Source: Brachybacterium sp. SGAir0954
Lineage (GTDB): Bacteria > Actinomycetota > Actinomycetes > Actinomycetales > Dermabacteraceae
Length of the DNA stretch: 64,000 nucleotides
Assembly (NCBI RefSeq): GCF_005490785.1
Contig: NZ_CP027295.1
Location: forward strand, 1,674,001-1,738,000
Reading direction: 5' to 3'
The notes beneath the pieces were generated by a model, which was given only the letters and a program-made list of their open reading frames with translations, searched no databases and was not told the origin of the DNA. Made by a program: the position numbers and the translations under genes. Below, piece by piece: positions 1 to 6,724 of this stretch. Each line of letters opens with the position of its first letter. Position 1 is the stretch's first letter.

Positions 1-389
1 AAGGCGCCGAGCTCCTCGGGGACCTCCATGCCCTCGGAGAGCTTGAGGCCCACGGCGCGCTTGCCGCCCTCCTCGCGCGTCCACAGCACGTTCAGCGCGA
101 GGCCGGACTCGTGGAAGACATGCACCCAGAGGATCCCCTCGACGTCGTTGACACTGACCTCGAGCGCGGGGGAGGCGATCACCATGTCCCGCTCGCTGCG
201 CAGGATCTCCTGGACCCAGGCGAGGGTCTCCGGCGCCTCCGCGGCGGGCACGACGGTGAACGTGTGCTTGTACTTCGTGTGGAAGTAGCGGGCCTCGTTG
301 GCGCGCAGGCCGGCGAGGGCCTCGGTGACGGGGGAGGACTCGAGGCCCTCGGTGGAGACATCGGTGAACGAGACGGCCTGACCAGGCAT
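1..389 (-). CDS. Conserved hypothetical protein (5' part only; runs off the window)
   Basis: Open frame of about 129 codons from ATG at 389 to the window edge with no stop. A strong ribosome binding site (aaggaggccc) directly precedes the ATG, which fixes the start. The visible protein begins MPGQAVSFTDVSTEGL and is a soluble, mixed alpha/beta sequence with no signal peptide, membrane segment or motif I recognise. It is divergent from the hydrolase/acetyltransferase gene at 470. I do not assign a function; the remaining C-terminal part lies outside the window. Confidence 0.75.
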   Translation of the reverse strand, partial: MPGQAVSFTDVSTEGLESSPVTEALAGLRANEARYFHTKYKHTFTVVPAAEAPETLAWVQEILRSERDMVIASPALEVSVNDVEGILWVHVFHESGLALNVLWTREEGGKRAVGLKLSEGMEVPEELGA

Positions 390-469
390 GGGGCCTCCTT
401 GGGACGGTGGGGGAAGCGTACGCTGAGCGCCGCCCGTCCGTCTGACAGTCCCCGAGGAGCCCCGCCGCG

Positions 470-1870
470 ATGACCGATCCCGTGCCGCACATCGTCCGCC
501 GCGGGCAGGGGGCGCCGCTGCTGCTCGTGCACGGCAACGAGGTGGACCACCGCTTCCTGCTCGACCTCGAGGACCTCTTCGACGAGAGCTCCCCGTGGGA
601 GCGGCTGCACCTCGACCTCGCGGGCTTCGGCCGGACCCCGGCGCTGCCCGCGCCCGGCGGGCTGCCGCAGCTCGCCGACTGGCTGGACCGCGTGGCCGGC
701 GAGCTCCTCGACGGGCGACCCTTCGCGGTGATCGGCTCCTCTCTCGGCGGACTGCTCGCCCGGGACCTCGTCGCGCGCCGACCGGAGCGCTGCCTCGGCA
801 TCGCCCTGCTCGCGCCCGTGGTGGACCCGGTGCACGCCCACCGCACCCTGCCGCCGGGCGACGTGCTCGAGCCGGATGCCGGGCTGCTCGCCTCCCTCGC
901 CCCCGAGGACGCCGCCCTCTACGCCGAGCTCGCCGTCGTGCCGTCGCAGGAGAACTGGGAGCGGTTCCGGGCCACGGCCCTGCCGGGGCTGCGCGCCGCG
1001 GATCGTGGAGCCGTCGCGTGCCTCGCCGCGGACTACACGCTCCCGCGCCTTCCCGACGCCGCGCTCGAGGAGCTCGATGCCCCGGTGCTCCTGGCCATGG
1101 GGCGCCAGGACGCCGTCGTCGGCCACGAGGACCAGCTCGCCCTCGCACGACGCCTCCCGCGCGCCACGACCGCGGTGCTCGACCGCGCCGGGCACAATCT
1201 CCACCTCGATCAGCCGGTCGCGGTGCGGGACCTGCTGCGGCACTGGCTCGCGGCCGTCGGCGAGCCGCCCCGGCCTGCGGCGACCGTCGGCACGGCGTCC
1301 GTCCGCGCGGCGACCTCGGCGCCCGCGACGCTCCGCCGCCTGCGCCGCGGCGACGCCCCGGACGTCCTCGCCGCCTTCGCCTCGCACCCCGACATGGCCC
1401 GGCAGGGCACGGTGCGCAGCCCGGAGGAGGCGGAGCGGTACGTGGCCCGGTTCCTCGACACCGGGGCCGACGGGCGCCCCTCCCCGCACGAGGCGTGGGT
1501 GATCGACGAGGAGGGGAGGGCCGTCGGCCTCGTCGGCCTCACGGTCGACGAGGCCGAGCGCAGCGGATGGTTCTGGTACTGGCTGCATGCGGAGGTCCGC
1601 GGCCGCGGGCTCATGGCACGCGCGGCAGCCACGGTCGCGCAGTGGGCGCTCACCGATCGGGGTCTCGAGCGGCTCGAGCTCGGGCATCGCGTGAACAACC
1701 CGGCCTCGGGGGCGGTGGCCCGTGCCGCGGGCTTCGTCCCGGAGGGGACCGAGCGCGGGAAGTTCATCGTCGACGGCGTGCGGGTCGACGTGCGCACCTA
1801 CGGCCGTCTGCGCACCGACCCCGCCCCGGTCGTCGAGCCGCTGCCCCTGGACCCCGGGCCCGAGCGGTGA
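470..1870 (+). CDS. Alpha/beta hydrolase fused to a GNAT N-acetyltransferase
   Basis: A 466-residue, two-domain cytosolic protein. Residues about 1-265 are an alpha/beta hydrolase: LLLVHGN oxyanion-hole motif, nucleophile elbow GSSLGG (about residue 87), acid in GRQDAVVG and catalytic His in AGHNLHLDQP. Residues about 285-455 are a GNAT fold of the RimJ/RimL sort, with acetyl-CoA loop VRGRGLMARAAA and the closing NNPASGAVARAAGF motif. Both catalytic sites look intact, so the protein may hydrolyse and acetylate related substrates; those are unknown. The domains are usually separate proteins. ATG 470 gives a full hydrolase N-terminus. The MarR gene follows after 23 bases. Confidence 0.85.
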   Translation: MTDPVPHIVRRGQGAPLLLVHGNEVDHRFLLDLEDLFDESSPWERLHLDLAGFGRTPALPAPGGLPQLADWLDRVAGELLDGRPFAVIGSSLGGLLARDLVARRPERCLGIALLAPVVDPVHAHRTLPPGDVLEPDAGLLASLAPEDAALYAELAVVPSQENWERFRATALPGLRAADRGAVACLAADYTLPRLPDAALEELDAPVLLAMGRQDAVVGHEDQLALARRLPRATTAVLDRAGHNLHLDQPVAVRDLLRHWLAAVGEPPRPAATVGTASVRAATSAPATLRRLRRGDAPDVLAAFASHPDMARQGTVRSPEEAERYVARFLDTGADGRPSPHEAWVIDEEGRAVGLVGLTVDEAERSGWFWYWLHAEVRGRGLMARAAATVAQWALTDRGLERLELGHRVNNPASGAVARAAGFVPEGTERGKFIVDGVRVDVRTYGRLRTDPAPVVEPLPLDPGPER

Positions 1871-1893
1871 CTCGTAGGATCGAGGGACGGAGC

Positions 1894-2391
1894 ATGGCGA
1901 CGGGAGCGGAAAGCGTGATGGCGGTGGATGCGGAGGGTGAGGCCGTGAAGGACCCGCTGGCCCTCGAGAGCCAGGTGTGCTTCGCGCTGTCCCTCGCCTC
2001 GCGCAGCGTGATCGCCGCCTACCGGCCCGTGCTCGAGCCGCTGCACCTCACGCACCCGCAGTACCTCGTGATGCTCGCGCTGTGGGAGCGGGCGCCGCTC
2101 TCGGTCAAGGGGCTGAGCGGCCTCCTGCACCTCGAGCCCGCGACGCTCTCGCCGCTCATCAAGCGGCTCGAGGCCCTCGGCTACGTGCTGCGCACCCGGG
2201 ACAGCGCGGACGAGCGCTCCCTCGCGATCGTGCTGACCGACGAGGGCGCCGCGCTGCGGGCGGAGGCGGAGAAGATCCCCGCCGCGATGATGCGGCGGCT
2301 GCGCATGGACGAGCAGGAGCTCACGGCCCTGCACGCGAGCATGATGAAGCTGATCACCGTCGCGCTCGAGGACGAGGTGCCCGGGGGCTGA
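1894..2391 (+). CDS. MarR-family transcriptional regulator
   Basis: A 165-residue winged-helix regulator. The core reads LTHPQYLVMLALWE, LSGLLHLEPATLSPLIKRLEALGYV (helix-turn-helix with recognition helix, about residues 70-95) and the wing RTRDSADERSLAIVLT, all typical of the MarR/OhrR family. It has no redox Cys in the N-terminal position used by OhrR, which argues against peroxide sensing. ATG 1894 is used; GTG 1915 or ATG 1918 are possible. The next gene is preceded by a perfect 12-base palindrome that would suit a MarR dimer, so it probably represses the small membrane-protein gene at 2518. Its ligand is unknown. Confidence 0.88.
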   Translation: MATGAESVMAVDAEGEAVKDPLALESQVCFALSLASRSVIAAYRPVLEPLHLTHPQYLVMLALWERAPLSVKGLSGLLHLEPATLSPLIKRLEALGYVLRTRDSADERSLAIVLTDEGAALRAEAEKIPAAMMRRLRMDEQELTALHASMMKLITVALEDEVPGG

Positions 2392-2433
2392 CCGACGTCG
2401 CCGACGGGACGGGGATCACTCCGAGGCAACTAG

Positions 2434-2445
2434 TTAGTGCACTAA
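2434..2445. promoter_or_regulatory. Palindromic operator candidate for the MarR regulator
   Basis: TTAGTGCACTAA is a perfect 12-base palindrome in an AT-rich patch between the MarR gene and the small membrane-protein gene. A -10-like TACAGT lies at 2455-2460, so the palindrome overlaps the -35 position and could block polymerase. MarR dimers typically bind such TTAG-TGCA-CTAA sites; binding by this particular regulator is inferred from adjacency. Confidence 0.55.
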
Positions 2446-2517
2446 TCGTTCGCGTACAGTTCCTGAGGTCGGCCGACGGCCGCCACCACGAGTCCCGCCG
2501 ACCCAGGAGAACGCACC

Positions 2518-2697
2518 GTGAGCATCCCCGGCCTCGTCATGACCATCGTCTCCGGGATCCTGCTGTTCCTGGGCTCTGTGTGGATCTACTCCACCACCAT
2601 GACCTTCGGCCGCAGCCGCGCCTCGAGGGCCGCGATCGCCATGGTCTCCGTCGGCGTCGTGCTCGGGACCGTCGGCGTCTTCCTCCTGCTGGGCTGA
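2518..2697 (+). CDS. Small two-helix membrane protein
   Basis: A 59-residue protein starting at GTG 2518 behind an AGGAGA ribosome binding site. It has two hydrophobic segments (residues about 5-25, GLVMTIVSGILLFLGSVWIY, and 40-58, ending VGVVLGTVGVFLLLG) joined by a short basic loop FGRSRASRA, predicting a hairpin in the membrane with the loop in the cytosol. I do not recognise the family. It sits directly downstream of the MarR gene and its palindrome and is likely that regulator's target. It is short, so coding status rests on the start signal, hydrophobic pattern and context. Confidence 0.6.
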   Translation: MSIPGLVMTIVSGILLFLGSVWIYSTTMTFGRSRASRAAIAMVSVGVVLGTVGVFLLLG

Positions 2698-2731
2698 CCG
2701 GCGCGGCCCGGGCGAGCGCGGCTCAGCCCCG

Positions 2732-2856
2732 TCACCGCCAGGCGCCGACCCGGCACCGGCCGTCCTCGTCCGAGCCGGCGGCGAGCACCGTGCCGTCCTC
2801 GCGACACGCGACCGAATGCTGGAGCCCTGCGTCGATCACGGCCCGGTGCGCGTCGA
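2732..2856 (-). pseudogene. Remnant of an RCC1-repeat protein (C-terminal repeat only)
   Basis: On the minus strand just behind the tag stop, one frame reads VIDAGLQHSVACREDGTV then LAAGSDEDGRCRVGAWR and a stop. This is a near-textbook single RCC1-type repeat (AG-HS/T-V-L-DGTV-A-G-N/D-G-C-V-W). No start codon or further repeats remain, and the frame upstream runs into tag in a different register. Seen: one repeat with a stop. Inferred: the tail of a deleted RCC1-family gene. Confidence 0.4.
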
Positions 2857-3480
2857 TCAGTCGTCCCAAACGCCCGAGCTGCCCCGGCGGTGCGAGCCCA
2901 GCAGGTGCGTGTCCACGATGCCCACGGCCTCCATGAGCGCGAACATCGTCGTGGGGCCGACGAAGGCGAAGCCCTCCTTCCGCAGCCGCTTCGACAGCGC
3001 CACGGACTCCGGGGAGCGGGTCGGGACCTCCGCCGCGGTGCGCGGTCGCGGCGTGACCTCCGGCCGGTAGGACCACACGAGCTCCACGAGGCCGCCCCGC
3101 TCGCGCACATCCAGCGTGGCGCGGGCGTTCGTGATCGTCGCCGCGATCTTCGCGCGGTTGCGCACGATCCCGGCGTCGGCCAGCAGGCGCTGCTCGTCGG
3201 CCTCGTCGAAGCGCGCGACGATCTCGGGATCGAAGCCCGCGAAGGCCTCGCGGAAGGCGGGACGCTTGCGCAGGATCGTCGCCCACGAGAGCCCCGCCTG
3301 GAACGCCTCGAGGCTGATCCGCTCGTACATGCCCTGCTCGTCCCGCACGGGCATGCCCCACTCGGTGTCGTAGTACGCCTGCAGCAGGGGATCGGTCGCG
3401 GCCCAGGCGGGGCGCGCCAGGCCGTCCTCGCCGAGGACCGTCCCGGCGTCGGGGGCGGTGTCGGTATCGGGGGTGCTCAT
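2857..3480 (-). CDS. tag: DNA-3-methyladenine glycosylase I (Tag family), zinc ligands missing
   Basis: A 207-residue base-excision enzyme expected to remove 3-methyladenine from DNA. Family landmarks are present: LEAFQAGLSWATILRKR, FDPEIVARFDE, DAGIVRNRAKIAATITNARA, LVWSYRP, ALSKRLRKEGFAFVGPTT and VDTHLLGSH. Against E. coli TagI, the N-terminal Cys of CGW is replaced (ARPAW), the His of YHDNEWG is Tyr (YYDTEWG), and the C-terminal Cys after VxxHxxG is Ser, so the structural zinc site seems lost while the base-binding core is kept. It is the last gene of the ECF sigma-ogt-tag operon; its ATG overlaps the ogt stop by 4 bases. Confidence 0.9.
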   Translation of the reverse strand: MSTPDTDTAPDAGTVLGEDGLARPAWAATDPLLQAYYDTEWGMPVRDEQGMYERISLEAFQAGLSWATILRKRPAFREAFAGFDPEIVARFDEADEQRLLADAGIVRNRAKIAATITNARATLDVRERGGLVELVWSYRPEVTPRPRTAAEVPTRSPESVALSKRLRKEGFAFVGPTTMFALMEAVGIVDTHLLGSHRRGSSGVWDD

Positions 3481-4082
3481 GCGGTCCTCTCGAGGGTGAG
3501 CAGGGTGGTCTTCGCATCGGTGCCGCCCACGTAGCCGCCGGGGGAGCCGTCGCCGCGCAGCACACGATGGCACGGGATGACGATCGGCAGCGGGTTCGTC
3601 GCACAGGCGGTGCCCACCGCGCGCGAGGCCCGCGGGTTCCCCACCTGCGCGGCGACCTGCCCGTAGGAGAGCGTGCTGCCGTAGCCGATGCTCGGCAGGA
3701 ACTCCTGCACCTCGAGGCGGAAGCCGCGGGACAGCGCATGGTCCAGCGGCAGGTCGAAGCCGCGCCGGCGGCCCGCGAAGTATTCCTCGAGCTCCCGGGC
3801 CGCGCCGTCCAGCCGTGCGGGTGCCCGCAGGATCCGGGGGCTGACCTTGGTCGCGACCGTCTCGAGCACGGTGTCGAAGCCCTCGCGCTCGAAGGCGATG
3901 CGCACGAGGCCCCGCTCGGTCGCGGCGAGCAGCAGCGGGCCGACGGGGGAGTCGACGGTGCGGGTCGCGACGTCGAGCAGCTGCTCCTGGCCGGCCCGCT
4001 CGGCGAGCCGGGCGCTCAGGTGCTCGAGGACCGCGGGGTCCACGGGGAGTGCGGCGCTGAGATCGGGATCGGCGGTGGTCAT
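3477..4082 (-). CDS. ogt: Methylated-DNA--[protein]-cysteine S-methyltransferase
   Basis: A 201-residue suicide repair protein that takes methyl groups from O6-methylguanine onto its own Cys. The acceptor motif is IPCHRVL (about residue 170), preceded by the DNA-binding helix YGQVAAQVGNPRASRAVGTA and followed by GGYVGGTDAKTTLL, as in Ogt/Ada C-terminal domains. About 45 N-terminal residues precede the usual RNase-H-like domain and carry no known motif. There is no Ada N-terminal phosphotriester domain, so it is not itself a regulator. It overlaps the sigma factor gene upstream and tag downstream by 4 bases each, indicating coupled translation. Confidence 0.93.
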   Translation of the reverse strand: MTTADPDLSAALPVDPAVLEHLSARLAERAGQEQLLDVATRTVDSPVGPLLLAATERGLVRIAFEREGFDTVLETVATKVSPRILRAPARLDGAARELEEYFAGRRRGFDLPLDHALSRGFRLEVQEFLPSIGYGSTLSYGQVAAQVGNPRASRAVGTACATNPLPIVIPCHRVLRGDGSPGGYVGGTDAKTTLLTLERTA

Positions 4083-4597
4083 CGGTCAGCTCCTTCGGGG
4101 GAGAGGGCGCGGGACGGTGCGGGATGTCCGGCGAGGCCGCGGCGCAGGGCGGCCACGCCGTCCGCGGCGGCGCGCCGCACGGCCGCCGGGGTGCTGCCGG
4201 TGAGCTCCGCGGTCTCCGCATGGGGGAGTCCGCCCAGGTAGTGGTAGGCGACGGCGAGGCGCTGCTTCTCGGGCAGCGCCGCGACCTCCGACCACAGCCC
4301 CTCGTCGGCCCCCGGCCCGCCCGCGGTCGAGGCCCATTCGGGCAGGGACTCCACGGGCAGCGGAGCGCGGGATCGCCGACGGATCACGTCGATCGCCCGC
4401 CGCTGGGCGACCCGCACCAGCCACGCCTCCACGTTCGTCGACGCCGGCAGTTCCGGCCAGGCGCGCAGGGCGGAGAGGAAGGTCTCGGACCAGGCGTCCT
4501 CCGCGTCCGCGGGGTCCAGGAGCACCGCACGGCACACCCGCATCACGGCCGGGCCGTGGCGGGCGACGGCCTGCTCGAAGGGCTCACGCATCATCAT
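4079..4597 (-). CDS. ECF-type RNA polymerase sigma factor
   Basis: A 172-residue sigma-70-type extracytoplasmic-function factor. Region 2 spans about residues 8-75 (RVCRAVLLDPADAEDAWSET to VAQRRAIDVIRRR) and region 4 about 108-155 (LPEKQRLAVAYHYLGGLPHAETAELTGSTPAAVRR). Three consecutive ATG codons (4597, 4594, 4591) can start it. No anti-sigma factor gene is adjacent; instead ogt and tag follow with 4-base overlaps, so it probably directs an alkylation-damage or stress regulon including its own operon. How its activity is controlled is not visible. Confidence 0.88.
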   Translation of the reverse strand: MMMREPFEQAVARHGPAVMRVCRAVLLDPADAEDAWSETFLSALRAWPELPASTNVEAWLVRVAQRRAIDVIRRRSRAPLPVESLPEWASTAGGPGADEGLWSEVAALPEKQRLAVAYHYLGGLPHAETAELTGSTPAAVRRAAADGVAALRRGLAGHPAPSRALSPEGADR

Positions 4598-4743
4598 GTC
4601 CCGCAGTCGCCGGGGCGCGGCGGGATGTGAGGCGGTGATCGGGGACGCTCATCCGCCGCACGCTACCGGGGTCGCTCATTCTGCGCTCACTCTCGCCCCC
4701 GAGGCTCTCTCCCGCAGGCCACCGATCCCCGAAGGAGATTCCC

Positions 4744-5982
4744 GTGAGCAGTCCCGTCCCGCAGCACCGACCCCGGGTCGACACCCTCCCGTTCCGCGCC
4801 CTGACGCCCGAGCGGATGATGAAGGTCCCGATCATCACGGCGACCTTCTGGACCATCAAGATCCTCTCCACCACCGTCGGCGAGACCTTCGCCGACTACC
4901 TCGCGGTGAACGTGGGCCTCGGGCCGATGGTCACCACCGGCATGATGCTCGTGCTGCTCGCCGCCGCGCTCGTGCTGCAGTTCCGCTCCCGCGCCTACAC
5001 CCCCTGGATCTACTGGACCACCGTGGTGCTCGTGAGCATCGTCGGCACCCAGATCACCGACTTCTTCACGGACACCCTCGGGGTGAGCCTGTACGTCTCC
5101 ACCGCCGTGTTCACCGTGCTCCTCGCGGTCGTGTTCTCCGCCTGGTACGCGCAGGAGCGCACCCTCGCGATCACCTCGATCGACACGGTGCGTCGCGAGG
5201 CCTTCTACTGGGGAGCCATCCTCACCGCCTTCGCCCTCGGCACCGCCGCCGGTGATCTCGCCACCGAGGCCCTGGGGCTCGGGTTCCTGCTCGGCGCGAT
5301 CATCTTCGGCGCGCTGATCCTCGCCTGCGCGGTCGCCGCCCGCGCCGGGGTCTCGGTCGTCGCGTCGTTCTGGATCGCCTACGTCCTCACCCGCCCGCTC
5401 GGCGCCTCGATCGGTGACCTGCTCACCCAGGACCGCGCCTACGGCGGCATGGGCCTCGGCGCGAGCCTGACGAGCCTGCTGTTCCTCGCCATCATCGTGG
5501 TCCTCGTGATCCGCGAGCAGCTCCTCGTGCACCGTCACGGCGTCCAGGTCAAGGGCCAGGGCGTGCCCGGTGGGCGACTCCGCGACGTGGTCTGGGCCGG
5601 CGCCGGCGCGCTCGCCATCGTGGCCGCCGCCGGCACCGCCACGGCCTTCCACCCGGCGCAGCCCGCACCGGCCGCGTCGTCGGCCGCCGCCTCCCAGGGC
5701 CCGCTCGGCGACCTCTCGAGCTTCCAGATGATCGTCGACGACGTGAACACGAAGATCGAGGCCGGGGACCTCTCCGGCGCCCGCACCCGGGTGAAGGACC
5801 TCGAGACGGCGTGGGACTCCGCGGAGGCCGGTCTCAAGCCGCAGTCGCCGCAGGACTGGAGCACGATGGACCAGGCGATCGACGCGGAGCTCACCGCCCT
5901 GCGCGCCGACCACCCGGACCAGGCGACCAGCCTGCAGGCCTCCCACGACCTGCAGAAGGTCATCACCTCCCTGCAGGGCTGA
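4744..5982 (+). CDS. Multi-pass membrane protein of the DUF347/COG4705 type
   Basis: A 412-residue integral membrane protein. Repeated motifs of the family, KILSTTVGETFADYLAVNVGLG and YWGAILTAFALGTAAGDLATE, occur twice at equivalent positions, giving about eight membrane helices through residue 260. A further helix (about 285-305) leads to an Ala/Ser-rich linker and a 90-residue extracytoplasmic helical tail. GTG 4744 follows GAAGGAGA. The family has no firmly known activity (transport is often suggested). The two-component pair 76 bases downstream may sense or control it. Confidence 0.8.
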   Translation: MSSPVPQHRPRVDTLPFRALTPERMMKVPIITATFWTIKILSTTVGETFADYLAVNVGLGPMVTTGMMLVLLAAALVLQFRSRAYTPWIYWTTVVLVSIVGTQITDFFTDTLGVSLYVSTAVFTVLLAVVFSAWYAQERTLAITSIDTVRREAFYWGAILTAFALGTAAGDLATEALGLGFLLGAIIFGALILACAVAARAGVSVVASFWIAYVLTRPLGASIGDLLTQDRAYGGMGLGASLTSLLFLAIIVVLVIREQLLVHRHGVQVKGQGVPGGRLRDVVWAGAGALAIVAAAGTATAFHPAQPAPAASSAAASQGPLGDLSSFQMIVDDVNTKIEAGDLSGARTRVKDLETAWDSAEAGLKPQSPQDWSTMDQAIDAELTALRADHPDQATSLQASHDLQKVITSLQG

Positions 5983-5999
5983 CCGACACCGCGCATGAT

Positions 6000-6039
6000 G
6001 GGCCTGCCCCGTCCCGGCTCCCCGGGACGGGGCAGGCCC
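6000..6039 (+). terminator. 18-bp perfect stem hairpin, 4-base loop
   Basis: GGGCCTGCCCCGTCCCGG at 6000-6017 pairs without mismatch with 6022-6039 across loop CTCC. It lies 18 bases after the DUF347 stop and 19 bases before the response-regulator start. There is no T run, as is common for GC-rich actinobacterial terminators. It may end the DUF347 transcript or act as an attenuator for the two-component genes. Confidence 0.7.
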
Positions 6040-6058
6040 GCGAGAAGGAGGAGCCGCC

Positions 6059-6724
6059 ATGAGGATCCTGCTGGCGGAGGACGACCCGATGATCGCGGGC
6101 GTCCTCGTGCAGCGCCTCGTCGAGGACGCCCACGTCGTCGAGCACGTGGACGACGGCCCGACCGCAGCCGCCTTCGCCCCGCTCGGCGACTTCGACGTGG
6201 TCCTGCTGGACCTCGGCCTGCCGGGTCTCGACGGGATGGACGTGCTGCGGTCGCTGCGAGCGGAGGAGGCCGGCCCCGCCGTCATCGTCATGACGGCCCG
6301 CGGCCGGCTCGAGGAGAAGGTCGCGGGCCTCGACGCCGGGGCCGACGACTACCTCGTCAAGCCCTTCGCCTACGAGGAGCTGCGGGCCCGGCTGCGGGCC
6401 GTCGGCCGACGGGGGACCGCGCACACGAGCGCCGTGCTCCGCGCGGGCGGCATCACGCTGGACGAGACCGCCGTCACGGCCACGGGCCCGGGCGGGGAGG
6501 TGGTCCCGCTGACCCGTCGCGAGCTCGCCCTGCTGCGGGCGCTCATGATGCATCCGGGCATGGTCCTCTCCCGCGGCCAGCTCGAGGCGCAGGTCTACGA
6601 GGGGGAGGTGGAGATCGAGTCCAACGCGATCGACTTCCTCATCCGTCGCCTGCGCGGGAAGCTCGGGCCCGAGTCGATCCGCAACGTGCGGGGCCTGGGC
6701 TGGACGATCCCGAGGCTGCCGTGA
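6059..6724 (+). CDS. OmpR/PhoB-family response regulator
   Basis: A 221-residue two-component response regulator. The receiver domain (residues 1-115) has acidic pocket EDD, phospho-acceptor Asp51 in VVLLDLGLPG, Thr in MTARG and Lys in VKPF. The winged-helix DNA-binding domain (about 130-218) shows LTRRELALLRALM, IDFLIRRLRGKL and VRGLGWTI. It is QseB/TctD-like in length. An AGAAGGAGGA ribosome binding site precedes ATG 6059. Its stop overlaps the kinase GTG start (GTGA), so the pair is co-translated. Confidence 0.93.
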   Translation: MRILLAEDDPMIAGVLVQRLVEDAHVVEHVDDGPTAAAFAPLGDFDVVLLDLGLPGLDGMDVLRSLRAEEAGPAVIVMTARGRLEEKVAGLDAGADDYLVKPFAYEELRARLRAVGRRGTAHTSAVLRAGGITLDETAVTATGPGGEVVPLTRRELALLRALMMHPGMVLSRGQLEAQVYEGEVEIESNAIDFLIRRLRGKLGPESIRNVRGLGWTIPRLP

